A stretch of DNA of 12,913 bases from Chloroflexota bacterium (lineage in GTDB: Bacteria; Chloroflexota; Anaerolineae; Anaerolineales; Villigracilaceae): positions 1 to 12,913 of the forward strand of contig JAKANW010000017.1 in NCBI GenBank assembly GCA_021823555.1, read 5' to 3'. Both the position numbers and the translations under genes were made by a program. Below the pieces are notes generated by a model. It saw only the letters and a list, made by a program, of their open reading frames with translations. It was not told the DNA's origin and did not search any database. Positions 5,394 through 12,645 of this stretch are shown here, in pieces. Numbering within the stretch: position 1 is the stretch's first letter; the number at the start of each line of letters is the position of its first letter.

Positions 5394-6343
5394 GTGATAA
5401 CAGGAACCGGCACTTTCCCAAAGACATCCCGGATGACTTCACCCGCCACCTGATGAGACATCCAGTATTCGGGCTGGAGGATCAAGCGGTGACTAAGCAC
5501 GGGCGTAGCGAAATGCTTGACGTCATCAGGGATGATATACTCGCGCCCCCCCAGCGCGGCATAAGCGCGCGCCAGCTTGAGGAAGGCCAGCGAGCCGCGC
5601 GGGCTGGCGCCGACCGCCACCCGTCGGTCAGCGCGCGTGGTGTGGACGAGTTCGGCAATATAGGTTTCGAGATCGGCCTCGACGTGTACCGTTTCGACAA
5701 TGGCGCGTAAATCGAGCAATTGCTTCGCCTCTGTAACCTGACGCAAAGCGACCTCATCCTGGCGTCGCTCGCGGCGGCGGCGCAGGATCTCGCGCTCTTC
5801 CTGCACGCTGGGATAACCAACCGTGAGTTTGAGCATGAAGCGGTCCAACTGCGCTTCAGGCAATGGGAAGGTGCCTTCGTATTCAATCGGGTTTTGGGTA
5901 GCCAGCACAAGGAAGGGTTCGGGCAGGGGCAGACTCTCGCCCTCCAATGTGACCTGTCCCTCCTGCATGGCTTCCAGCAACGCCGACTGTGTTTTGGGCG
6001 AAGCGCGGTTGACCTCGTCCGCTAGTACAATGTTGGCAAACAGCGGTCCTTTGCGCAATTCGAATTTGTTCGCGGTGCGGTTGAAGAAGTAACCACCGGT
6101 GATGTCGCCCGGCAGCAGGTCGGGTGTGAACTGGATGCGCTTGAAATCCAGCCCCAGCACGGAGGCAAAACTGCGGGCAATGAGCGTCTTGCCGAGGCCG
6201 GGATAGTCTTCGAGCAGCACGTGCCCGCCAGCCAACACTGCCGCCATGACCATCTCGAGCAGGCCGCGCTTGCCAACCACGGCGCGCTCGATTTCATCAA
6301 TGATCTGTTTCCCAAGGGATGAAACGTTCGCGATATCTGTCAT
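5390..6343 (-). CDS. MoxR-family AAA+ ATPase
   Basis: A 317-residue AAA+ ATPase of the MoxR group, cytoplasmic, thought to act as a chaperone-like remodeller of co-encoded membrane or vWA proteins. Walker A is DYPGLGKT (46-53), Walker B is IVLADE (105-110), sensor 1 is ATQNP (148-152) and the arginine-finger region is EAQLDRF (163-169). The sensor-2/lid segment GASPRGSLAFLKLARAYA (245-262) and REYIIPDDV (267-275) follow. The frame is open further upstream, but ATG 6343 is chosen: GGAG lies about 6 nt before it, the resulting length is typical of the family, and the extension has no resemblance to MoxR and overlaps the previous gene out of frame. It starts 37 bp after the preceding gene and its stop overlaps the DUF58 start. 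Confidence 0.95.
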   Translation of the reverse strand: MTDIANVSSLGKQIIDEIERAVVGKRGLLEMVMAAVLAGGHVLLEDYPGLGKTLIARSFASVLGLDFKRIQFTPDLLPGDITGGYFFNRTANKFELRKGPLFANIVLADEVNRASPKTQSALLEAMQEGQVTLEGESLPLPEPFLVLATQNPIEYEGTFPLPEAQLDRFMLKLTVGYPSVQEEREILRRRRERRQDEVALRQVTEAKQLLDLRAIVETVHVEADLETYIAELVHTTRADRRVAVGASPRGSLAFLKLARAYAALGGREYIIPDDVKHFATPVLSHRLILQPEYWMSHQVAGEVIRDVFGKVPVPVIT

Positions 6344-6380
6344 GGCATTCTCCAATGGAGTAGTCGCGTTTGAAACGAGA

Positions 6381-6968
6381 CTATGATTCTCTCTGAGACT
6401 CAAGAAATTCGACGACCTCGCCAATCTCAAGGTCCAGCGGTGAAGCGGACGCGGCGCTGATTGGGCCGGACTCGGGATAGTCAGCAAACGAGCCGTGCAA
6501 TCCCGTCTCCAGATATTTTTGTAGTTGAGCGGGAGGCCGCCAATCCGCGCCGACCAGGGGAGCAAAGACCGAACGGGACGGGTTGCCATCGCGTTGGACC
6601 AACATCGCGTAAGCCAGTTTGCCAAGGCGGTTGGCCACCAGCCATTTGAAATAGACACCGCGCCGCGCTTTGCGCATCCACTCGGCCAACCCTTCTACCT
6701 GTCCCTGCGGCAGCTTGGACTTGGGCGGTATGCGCGAAGCAAATTCCACGCCTGGAGACAGGGAACCAACGACAAGGATCAGCACCACCAGCACAGCCAG
6801 CGTCCACCAGACCAGTTGCGGCATGGCTTTATAGAACAGGCCCAAAGACCAAAAGAAATAAGCCAGAGGGACAATGACCGTCCGCTGAATGACATCCCGC
6901 AAAGGGAAAGCCAGCACGAGCGCCAACGCCAACACCGCCGCACCCACCCATAAATAGCGCCGCCTCAT
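6381..6968 (-). CDS. Two-TM membrane protein of unknown function in the MoxR operon
   Basis: A 195-residue protein with two membrane segments (about 5-24 and 53-72). A soluble tail of about 120 residues contains a basic patch (LAEWMRKARRGVYFKWLVANRLGKLA) and an acidic end (DLEIGEVVEFLESQ). I recognise no family. The tail's position after the DUF4129 gene and before moxR suggests it is a fixed component of the cluster, perhaps a contact for MoxR or DUF58. ATG 6968 overlaps the previous stop as ATGA (6965-6968), with GGAGAG 5 nt before it, a clear case of translational coupling. Confidence 0.8.
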   Translation of the reverse strand: MRRRYLWVGAAVLALALVLAFPLRDVIQRTVIVPLAYFFWSLGLFYKAMPQLVWWTLAVLVVLILVVGSLSPGVEFASRIPPKSKLPQGQVEGLAEWMRKARRGVYFKWLVANRLGKLAYAMLVQRDGNPSRSVFAPLVGADWRPPAQLQKYLETGLHGSFADYPESGPISAASASPLDLEIGEVVEFLESQRES

Positions 6969-7873
6969 ATGGTCTCTCCAAAGTAATGGAGGATGGACGT
7001 CAGGCAGGTCACCGCTTCGTTGATCTCGTTATCCGTAGATTTGCGCGCCCCATAACGCACGCTCTCGAACAAACGCGTCAGCCGGCGGACGGCGTCACCC
7101 GGCAAACCGGCCATTTCCAGCCGCGCTGCGAACTCGGAAGGTGTCATTGCATAATGGCGCACCAGTCCGCGCCGCTTCTCGACCACGCCAGACATGCGGA
7201 CGTAACAATCCACGATCACATCGTCCCAGGCGCGGCCTGCCGAGAGTTCATCCAGCGAAGAACGGGCAATGCGGGCCAGGTCATCCAGCGGGCGCTGCAA
7301 AGCAAGGATGGCCTGCCGCCGTTTCCACCAGCGGTTGAATGCAAAGATCATAGCCACCATCGCAGCCGCTACGCCCAGGCTGATGAGGAGCACCAGCCAG
7401 AAGGAAACCTCCGGCGGCACGAAGACCGGCGCGGGGACGCCCGCAGACGAATCTGCGCCATTGCGCGTCAAATCCAGGTTACCTAAGGAAAGCGAAGCAA
7501 AGAAGTCCTGGAAATATTGGGAAAGAAAATAGAAAGCCCAGAAGGCGGTTGCAATTTGCAGGAAACCTTTGATCACCCTGCGGCGCAATTCGGGTGACAG
7601 GATGGTGCTGATGATCAACACGATCAAGAAAACAATCATCCATACCAATATCTGTTTCCCCAGTGAAATGTTCGCAATCTGCTCGACGAACTGAGCCACC
7701 GGTATACTGACCGTCTCGGCTTGGCTTTGACCGATAACCTGCCCTGGCCGGAAGGCGACATCATTCAGACCGCTAGCAAGCACCGCCAACGCCCCCAGGG
7801 CGACCAGTGCCAGCAACACGACCCAAACTTTCCGTCCGAAGAATGAACGCATAAGGTAAAAGAATTTTACCAC
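6965..7873 (-). CDS. DUF4129-domain membrane protein, first gene of the MoxR operon
   Basis: About 302 residues. There is an N-terminal membrane segment (about 16-36), two to three central ones (about 74-92, 104-122 and 156-178), then a cytoplasmic tail with the DUF4129 signature: CYVRMSGVV (223-231), HYAMTPSEFAARL (240-252) and LTRLFESVRYGAR (265-277). DUF4129 often occurs fused to transglutaminase domains or beside MoxR/DUF58 genes; no transglutaminase domain is present here. The start is uncertain: GTG at 7871-7873 or ATG at 7850-7852 (residue 8), neither with a ribosome site. It is divergent from the DUF309 gene, with only 33 bp between the outer starts. Confidence 0.85.
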   Translation of the reverse strand: MVKFFYLMRSFFGRKVWVVLLALVALGALAVLASGLNDVAFRPGQVIGQSQAETVSIPVAQFVEQIANISLGKQILVWMIVFLIVLIISTILSPELRRRVIKGFLQIATAFWAFYFLSQYFQDFFASLSLGNLDLTRNGADSSAGVPAPVFVPPEVSFWLVLLISLGVAAAMVAMIFAFNRWWKRRQAILALQRPLDDLARIARSSLDELSAGRAWDDVIVDCYVRMSGVVEKRRGLVRHYAMTPSEFAARLEMAGLPGDAVRRLTRLFESVRYGARKSTDNEINEAVTCLTSILHYFGETI

Positions 7874-7890
7874 CGGGGCAACGCGGGACG

Positions 7891-7906
7891 TGATATACTG
7901 CGCGCC
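7891..7906 (+). promoter_or_regulatory. Extended -10 promoter with an apparently leaderless start
   Basis: TGATATACT (7891-7899) is an extended -10 element (TG-n-TATACT). The ATG at 7907 lies 7 nt after the hexamer, about where transcription would begin, and no ribosome site fits in between. The DUF309 mRNA may therefore be leaderless. No good -35 is visible. The near-palindromic TGATATACTG could also serve the divergent minus-strand operon. Confidence 0.45.
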
Positions 7907-8302
7907 ATGAACCCTGCTCCTTCCAGCTTCGATTGCTCCGGTCCACTACCCCCACATGCGGTCGAAGGAATCCGCCTGTTCAACGAGGGCAAATACTTCG
8001 AGGCGCACGAGGAACTCGAAACTGCCTGGCGCGCCGAGCATGGCCCGATCCGCACTTTGTATCAGGGAATCTTGGAGATCGCGGTGTCCTATCTGCACAT
8101 CACGCGCAATAATTATGATGGGGCTGTCAAAGTGTATGGCCGCGCACTCAAGTGGCTGCACAACTATCCCGATGCCTGCCAGGGTGTAGATGTGGCCCAG
8201 TTCAAAAGGGATGCAGGGGATGTCTTCGCCGAGGTGCAACGTCTCGGCCCCAAGCAACTCGCCGACTTTGACCGTTCCCTGTTCAAACCGATCCGCTTCT
8301 GA
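7907..8302 (+). CDS. DUF309-domain protein
   Basis: A 131-residue soluble protein. The DUF309 signature is LFNEGKYFEAHEELETAWR (24-42), followed by RTLYQGILEIAVSYLHI (49-65) and NYDGAVKVYGRALKWL (69-84). It is all-helical in character with conserved HE and QG positions. No biochemical function is established for the family. It is the first gene of a short plus-strand unit and its stop is 2 nt before the next ATG. Confidence 0.88.
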   Translation: MNPAPSSFDCSGPLPPHAVEGIRLFNEGKYFEAHEELETAWRAEHGPIRTLYQGILEIAVSYLHITRNNYDGAVKVYGRALKWLHNYPDACQGVDVAQFKRDAGDVFAEVQRLGPKQLADFDRSLFKPIRF

Positions 8303-8304
8303 CC

Positions 8305-8496
8305 ATGACCCAGCCCGATCCCGTTCCCCCATCCGACTCCACCGCCTCAACATCCGACTCCCAACCTGCGAACAAGAAACGCGTCTTCATCTGCGATCGC
8401 TGCGGCGCGGAGATGCACGAGCGAAACTGCAAAGTCACCTGTCCCAATTGCGGGAACCGCTTCGATTGCTCGGATTTGAATATTTATTTTGATTGA
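8305..8496 (+). CDS. Small zinc-ribbon protein
   Basis: A 63-residue protein with a Ser/Thr/Pro-rich tail (1-24) and a zinc-ribbon core: C30-x2-C33 ... C46-x2-C49, with further cysteines at 42 and 55 (FICDRCGAEM ... CPNCGNRFDC). It probably binds one zinc ion; the partner and role are unknown. ATG 8305 begins 2 nt after the DUF309 stop with no separate ribosome site, which indicates translational coupling. The cysteine spacing argues that it is a real gene despite its size. Confidence 0.75.
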   Translation: MTQPDPVPPSDSTASTSDSQPANKKRVFICDRCGAEMHERNCKVTCPNCGNRFDCSDLNIYFD

Positions 8497-8499
8497 TGC

Positions 8500-8541
8500 A
8501 GGTCACGCTTGCGAAGTCCCCGAAAGGGGGAAGCGTGACCT
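8500..8541. repeat. Long hairpin (11-bp outer stem, inner GAAA-capped stem) upstream of fabL
   Basis: AGGTCACGCTT (8500-8510) is perfectly complementary to AAGCGTGACCT (8531-8541). Inside it, CCCC (8518-8521) pairs with GGGG (8526-8529) around a GAAA loop. It starts 4 nt after the zinc-ribbon stop and ends 13 nt before the fabL ATG, close to its GGAG ribosome site (8546-8549). No T-tract follows. It may be a REP-type repeat, an mRNA-processing or stabilising structure, or a regulatory leader for fabL. Confidence 0.7.
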
Positions 8542-8554
8542 ACGCGGAGAACCG

Positions 8555-9319
8555 ATGGAATTCCAAAACAAACTTGTTCTCGTCACCGGCTCCGGACGCG
8601 GCATCGGCCGTGCGATTGCCCTGCACTTCGCCCAACACGGCGCGGACGTGGCTATCAACTTCTTCCGCAACCGCGGCTCCGCCGAAGAGACCGCGCGTGA
8701 AGTCAAAGCCCTCGGTCGGCGCGCCCTGCTCATCAAAGCGGATGTGGGCGACCTGGACGATCTGCAGCACCTGTTCAATGAAGTAGAAAAGGGATTCGGC
8801 GGGCTGGATATTTTCGTCCACAATGCAGCCTCGGGCTACAACCGCCCGGCCATGGAGCAAAAGCCCAAAGGCTGGGATTGGACGATGAACATCAACGCAC
8901 GCGCTCTGTTGTTCGCGGCGCAGCGAGCCGTCCTTTTGATGGAGAAGCGCGGCGGCGGATATATCGTCAGCATCAGCAGCGCCGGATCGAGACGCGTCCT
9001 GCCCGATTACGTTGTAGTGGGTGCAAGCAAGGCCGCGCTGGAATCACTGACGCGTTACCTGGGTGTGGAATTGATCGGCAGGAACATTCACGTCAACGCG
9101 GTTTCCCCCGGCGTGGTCGCCACCGAAGCACTGGATCACTTCGCTTCCATGGGCGGGCAGGAGAACATCCTGCAAAAGTTCGTCGAACAGGTACCGGCAG
9201 GACGCCTGGTCTCGCTGGAAGATGTGGCCGGCGTAGTGGCATTTTTATGTACGCCTGCCGCGCACATGATCATCGGGCAGACGATCTCTGTGGACGGAGG
9301 TTATACGCTGCCAATTTAG
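8555..9319 (+). CDS. fabL: FabL-type enoyl-[acyl-carrier-protein] reductase (NADPH)
   Basis: A 254-residue short-chain dehydrogenase that would reduce trans-2-enoyl-ACP in the last step of fatty-acid elongation. TGSGRGIG (11-18) is the nucleotide-binding loop. NAASGYNRPAMEQ (90-102) and WDWTMNINARALLFAAQRA (107-125) match the Bacillus subtilis FabL pattern as I recall it. The catalytic pair is Y152 and K159 with six residues between (DYVVVGASK). This Y-x6-K spacing marks enoyl-ACP reductases, whereas ordinary SDRs have Y-x3-K. VNAVSPG (180-186) and GQTISVDGGY (241-250) complete the fold. ATG 8555 has GGAG about 5 nt upstream. The frame stays open to 8489, but that extension crosses the hairpin and lacks SDR resemblance. 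Other ketoreductase-like SDRs are possible but less likely. Confidence 0.88.
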   Translation: MEFQNKLVLVTGSGRGIGRAIALHFAQHGADVAINFFRNRGSAEETAREVKALGRRALLIKADVGDLDDLQHLFNEVEKGFGGLDIFVHNAASGYNRPAMEQKPKGWDWTMNINARALLFAAQRAVLLMEKRGGGYIVSISSAGSRRVLPDYVVVGASKAALESLTRYLGVELIGRNIHVNAVSPGVVATEALDHFASMGGQENILQKFVEQVPAGRLVSLEDVAGVVAFLCTPAAHMIIGQTISVDGGYTLPI

Positions 9320-9354
9320 TAGAGAGGATGGCATACCGCTCTACACAGCCACTC

Positions 9355-9427
9355 CTCGCGCTGAGCGGAGCGAAGTCGAAGCGCTGTTTTCATGCAAGTT
9401 CTGCGTCTCATCTCCGCTCGACGCGAG
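9355..9427. repeat. REP-like imperfect palindromic element between convergent genes
   Basis: CTCGCGCTGAGCGGAG (9355-9370) and CTCCGCTCGACGCGAG (9412-9427) are inverted copies matching at 14 of 16 positions, around a 41-nt loop. The left arm continues into GCGAAGTCGAAGCGCTG. The motif CGCTTCGACT..CGCTC(C)GCTCAGCG resembles short dispersed intergenic repeats I associate with Chloroflexota and some other phyla. It fills most of the gap between fabL and the minus-strand gene. A weaker hairpin, GTAGAG (9319-9324)/CTCTAC (9339-9344), precedes it. Confidence 0.55.
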
Positions 9428-9431
9428 AAGA

Positions 9432-10217
9432 TCAATTCAGCGGGCGGAAGGTATGGGCCATCTGATCGAAGGTGGGCAATAGATCATAGAAATCATTCAA
9501 ATTAGCGTCACAGGCAACTTCCCAGACGGAGTCGCCATCCTGCCGCAAGTAAGTGACAAAGCCAACGTAATTACTGTTGAAGTTCGCCTGGACTACAATG
9601 CGCAATCCCTCAGAGCCATAAAAAGAAAACGGCTTGCGTTCCAGCACCATGAAAGCGGGTGACAGGGCGGCATTTGACTTGTCTGCAAACGTATCGAGAT
9701 CGGCGCCGTTAAGAGGAATTTTTTGAAGAGAGACCGTAGTCATGTATACCGTTTGATCCGCGGGCCGGGTAAACAGAAGTTCATAAGTGGGCGGATTATT
9801 TTCCAGCTGATCGGCAAGGTCATTTGCCCCTAAGGCTCTTAAACTTTTCACCAAATCGGTATTGTATTGCGACTGGTCGGGGACAAATACAAAATCCTGG
9901 GGCAGCCAGATTTCCACATTATTATTTTTATACTGGCTCCAGTCTTGTGGGATCAACGCTTTGTAGGGAAGCGCGGTGGGTGTGGGAGTAAGGGTAATGG
10001 TCGAGGTTGGCAGGGGCGTGAACGTGGGAGATGGGGTCAGGGTAACTGTGCTCGTCGCAGGATGCGTAGAAACAACAGGCAACGCCGGAACAGGACTCCC
10101 GGCGACGTACCACACTCCCGCGCCCAGCACACCGCAAGCGGCGCATCCCATACCAATAACGATAACCAGTTGCAGCACAGTCATGCCCATGATCCGTTGT
10201 GATCGTTTTTTACTCAT
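9432..10217 (-). CDS. Membrane-anchored exported protein with Thr/Pro stalk and PsbP-like domain
   Basis: 261 residues from the chosen ATG. A short basic N-terminus is followed by one membrane segment (about 11-39). A Thr/Pro/Ser-rich stalk (about 50-83, repeated TPSPT/TPTPT units) leads to a globular extracytoplasmic domain (about 90-261). This begins WSQYKNNNVEIWLPQDFVF and reads like PsbP/DUF1795-type domains that place 'nvsi-lP..w' in the first strands; that family call is tentative. GGGAGG lies 4 nt before ATG 10215-10217. In-frame ATGs at 10220 and 10238 are alternatives. It is the last gene of the menC-like/capA/cyclase operon, 22 nt after the cyclase stop. Its function is unknown. Confidence 0.75.
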   Translation of the reverse strand: MSKKRSQRIMGMTVLQLVIVIGMGCAACGVLGAGVWYVAGSPVPALPVVSTHPATSTVTLTPSPTFTPLPTSTITLTPTPTALPYKALIPQDWSQYKNNNVEIWLPQDFVFVPDQSQYNTDLVKSLRALGANDLADQLENNPPTYELLFTRPADQTVYMTTVSLQKIPLNGADLDTFADKSNAALSPAFMVLERKPFSFYGSEGLRIVVQANFNSNYVGFVTYLRQDGDSVWEVACDANLNDFYDLLPTFDQMAHTFRPLN

Positions 10218-10239
10218 CATTCCTCCCGTTGATCCCATT

Positions 10240-10875
10240 TCACCTTGAGACCAAAATAGTGCGCGCTGGCGCGCCGTCTGAGCCGACCAGTTTGAGCGGC
10301 AGACAGTACAGGTCGTAGAAGCCGCGCGGCACCTGGGAAAGGTTCAACCCCTCGACCAGCACAACGCCCGCCTTGAGCAGGACCGTGTGAGTTGGAACGG
10401 AATCGCCATACGGAGCGACCGACAGGTAGTCCACGCCCACCAAGCGGACGCCGCGCTCCACCAACCATTCCGCGCCATCCTCTGTGATGGCAACAAAATC
10501 CTCCTGGAAGGTCGTCTCCCCTTTGGCCCACCCGTGCGAGTTGCGCGTGCCGAACAAGATGCGCGTGGTTGCTTCGCCAAATGAAATGCCGTCCAGTACT
10601 TCGGCGGTGATGGCGTCCACACCGTCCGGCAGTTGGGTGACGTAACATAAACCCGTCAGTACTTCCAGCGGCAGGTTCTCCACCGTGCGGCCATCGTTGA
10701 GGAAATGGTGCGGCGCGTCCACATGCGTGCCGATATGGACGCAGGCGTTCAAGCGCGAGAGATTGTTGTGATCGCCCTTGTCCATCGAGGCGATCTGCTC
10801 CAATTCGATGGGCGGGTCGCCTGGCCAGACAGGCAGGGAGGGTGAAACGGGGAGGGAAATATCGTAGATGGGCAT
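10240..10875 (-). CDS. KynB-like cyclase family metal-dependent hydrolase
   Basis: A 211-residue protein of the cyclase family (kynurenine formamidase KynB and relatives), which hydrolyse amides or lactones with divalent metal, often zinc. The signature is HIGTHVDAPHHF (47-58): H47, H51 and D53 are the expected metal ligands and H57 the catalytic His. H163 (PTHTVLL) and E175 (VEGLNLSQVPRG) sit where further ligands are expected. DISLPVSPSLPVWPGDPP (5-22) is the typical N-terminus. ATG 10875 has AAGGAG about 7 nt upstream and follows the CapA-like stop by 11 nt. No tryptophan-pathway gene is adjacent, so formamidase activity should not be assumed. Confidence 0.88.
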   Translation of the reverse strand: MPIYDISLPVSPSLPVWPGDPPIELEQIASMDKGDHNNLSRLNACVHIGTHVDAPHHFLNDGRTVENLPLEVLTGLCYVTQLPDGVDAITAEVLDGISFGEATTRILFGTRNSHGWAKGETTFQEDFVAITEDGAEWLVERGVRLVGVDYLSVAPYGDSVPTHTVLLKAGVVLVEGLNLSQVPRGFYDLYCLPLKLVGSDGAPARTILVSR

Positions 10876-10886
10876 AACAATACTCC

Positions 10887-12641
10887 TTACGGGAGGGAAG
10901 TCGGTGTCCCGGCGGTGGACCCGCTCAAAGTCCCGGACGGAAGCGGAAGGCTCAACGGGATGAGGGTTGGAGTCGGGGTGGGATTCAAGGTCAGGACCGA
11001 ATCTTCCGGCAGCCAGCCACTGTGAATGAAATATTCCTGCAAAAAGGCCGCGCGCTCATCGGGAGTCATCGGACGCGGGCGGGAGTAATCCACCAGCATA
11101 GTAGTAAGAAGTTCCGTGCTGATGTAGCGACCATCGTAAAAGATGTGGCGGTCTATAAACTCACGACGGATACCAGGCACGGGCGGGATGAGGCCCATCT
11201 GATCGAAGAACAGGTTGCCCAGGCCGTAATGAATGAAGGCGCCGTTGTAGAATTCCATGTTGAGCGGGAAGTGCGCCTGGCTGCCGCTGACGATGACCGC
11301 GCCGGCCTTGGCGATGTTGCGAAAATCAATCTGCTGCCAGGGCATGGCAACCGGCGAGTAAGCTTCCTTATATTGAAAGGTCATAATGGGCAGGTAGCCT
11401 TGTGCGCGCAATTGTTGGATCTCTTTCGTGATGTAATTATAGTCACAGGGGTACGCGCCAGGGGAATTCGTGGCGGCCCAGGCTTCGGGCGGCGGGGCGG
11501 CATTACAACCGATAAAAGCAAATTTATTGCCGTGGTCTTCCAATAGAAGCGGACGGCTGGCATCGGCCAGGTTCGCGCCGCCGCCATAGGTTTTGATGCC
11601 ATGCTGTTTGTACAAATCCAGAGAGTAGAGGGCAGACGAGGCGCCGTTGTCCATATTGTGATTGCCGGTCAACTCCACCACATCCACACCTACATCATCC
11701 AGCAGGCCGATATATTTTGGATTACTGCAATAGAAACGGCTTTCATCCGGATTCGGCGGCGGGCAATTCGGGTCGAACGAGGCCTCGTTGCTGACGTGCA
11801 GAATATCGGCATCCCGCAGCCAGTCACGGATGCTGCTGCCGGGATAGGTCACGCCTTTGCGCTCCATCGTGAAGGCGATATCACGCACCAGCGCCGTCGT
11901 GCCGGTCAGGATCATGACCGTCATCTTCGAGGCGTCGCGATTACCCTCCGGCAATGACGGCAGAGGCGAGACATTGCAAGGGGTCGCGCAGGTTAGAGAA
12001 TACCGGATTGCCAGCGGATAGACATTCGGGTTGAAATCCTTGTGGATCGGTAAATTTCCATCAATCGCCAGGACCTTCCAGCGCGGATCGAGCGCCTCGA
12101 AAGGAACGATAGCCCAGGACGGCATCCCGCTCCAGGCCGTTTGGAGCAACTGGTCTGCGGGCACGACTCTCACGGAACCCGAGGCTGGCGCGCCCCATAA
12201 AACGGTCAACGCGGCCAGGGTGGAGGCCTCCATCAATAACGGCCGCCCGGCAAAGGGTCCAGGGATTGAGCCGATCCAGGCCGAACGCAATTCGTAGGAG
12301 GAAACGCCATCCGTCACCGTTGGGAAGGGAGCTACCAGCGCATAAATCCAGGTGGATACATTGGGAGCGGCCGTCTGCGGCCAGGCAAGATCTAGGTGCA
12401 AAGCAGAGGAGGCCGCATCCGCGGCAGGAGGCAGGTCCCAGTTTTGGGTGACAGCGCTTAAATCGCCCGGCACGGTCGGCGCGATCCACAGCCCGGATAA
12501 GGCTGAGGCCCCGGCCGCTTCCACACGCAGGTGGGCGGAATAGAAAGATAGGGAATAAGCGTTCGCCGAAACCGGCAGGCTGGATGAGAAGAAAAATACA
12601 ACGCTAAAAGCAAGTATGATCGAACACAGAAAAGGTTTCAT
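10887..12641 (-). CDS. CapA-family (PGA_cap) exported protein with an extra N-terminal domain
   Basis: 584 residues. A signal peptide (about 1-27) precedes an N-terminal domain (about 30-215) that resembles the periplasmic-binding-like domain I associate with CapA relatives in this phylum (WAIVPFEALDPRWKVLAIDG). A CapA/poly-gamma-glutamate-synthesis metallophosphatase-like domain follows (about 238-520), with a Pro/Thr-rich tail (552-584). CapA landmarks are SNEASF (284-289), GNHNMD (326-331), GSQAHFP (453-459) and HYGLGNLFFD (471-480). The first motif, usually GD, reads GTT (247-249), so one metal-binding Asp appears to be lost. The start is 4 nt after the enolase-family stop with no clear ribosome site, suggesting coupling. 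The domain is presumably extracytoplasmic; substrate unknown. Confidence 0.87.
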   Translation of the reverse strand: MKPFLCSIILAFSVVFFFSSSLPVSANAYSLSFYSAHLRVEAAGASALSGLWIAPTVPGDLSAVTQNWDLPPAADAASSALHLDLAWPQTAAPNVSTWIYALVAPFPTVTDGVSSYELRSAWIGSIPGPFAGRPLLMEASTLAALTVLWGAPASGSVRVVPADQLLQTAWSGMPSWAIVPFEALDPRWKVLAIDGNLPIHKDFNPNVYPLAIRYSLTCATPCNVSPLPSLPEGNRDASKMTVMILTGTTALVRDIAFTMERKGVTYPGSSIRDWLRDADILHVSNEASFDPNCPPPNPDESRFYCSNPKYIGLLDDVGVDVVELTGNHNMDNGASSALYSLDLYKQHGIKTYGGGANLADASRPLLLEDHGNKFAFIGCNAAPPPEAWAATNSPGAYPCDYNYITKEIQQLRAQGYLPIMTFQYKEAYSPVAMPWQQIDFRNIAKAGAVIVSGSQAHFPLNMEFYNGAFIHYGLGNLFFDQMGLIPPVPGIRREFIDRHIFYDGRYISTELLTTMLVDYSRPRPMTPDERAAFLQEYFIHSGWLPEDSVLTLNPTPTPTLIPLSLPLPSGTLSGSTAGTPTSLP

Positions 12642-12645
12642 TACA

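Noticed and set aside
6344..6658. N-terminal extension of MoxR to 422 residues
   Set aside because: The extension overlaps the upstream two-TM gene in another frame, shows no AAA+ resemblance and has no ribosome site; GGAG precedes the internal ATG at 6343.
8489..8554. 22-residue N-terminal extension of the enoyl reductase
   Set aside because: It is encoded by the hairpin sequence and overlaps the zinc-ribbon stop. The SDR fold begins at MEFQNKLVLVTG, whose ATG has a good ribosome site.
11022..11957. Plus-strand open frames opposite the CapA-like gene (11022-11546, 11601-11957)
   Set aside because: Antisense shadows of a protein with clear family motifs; no ribosome site and no recognisable domains.
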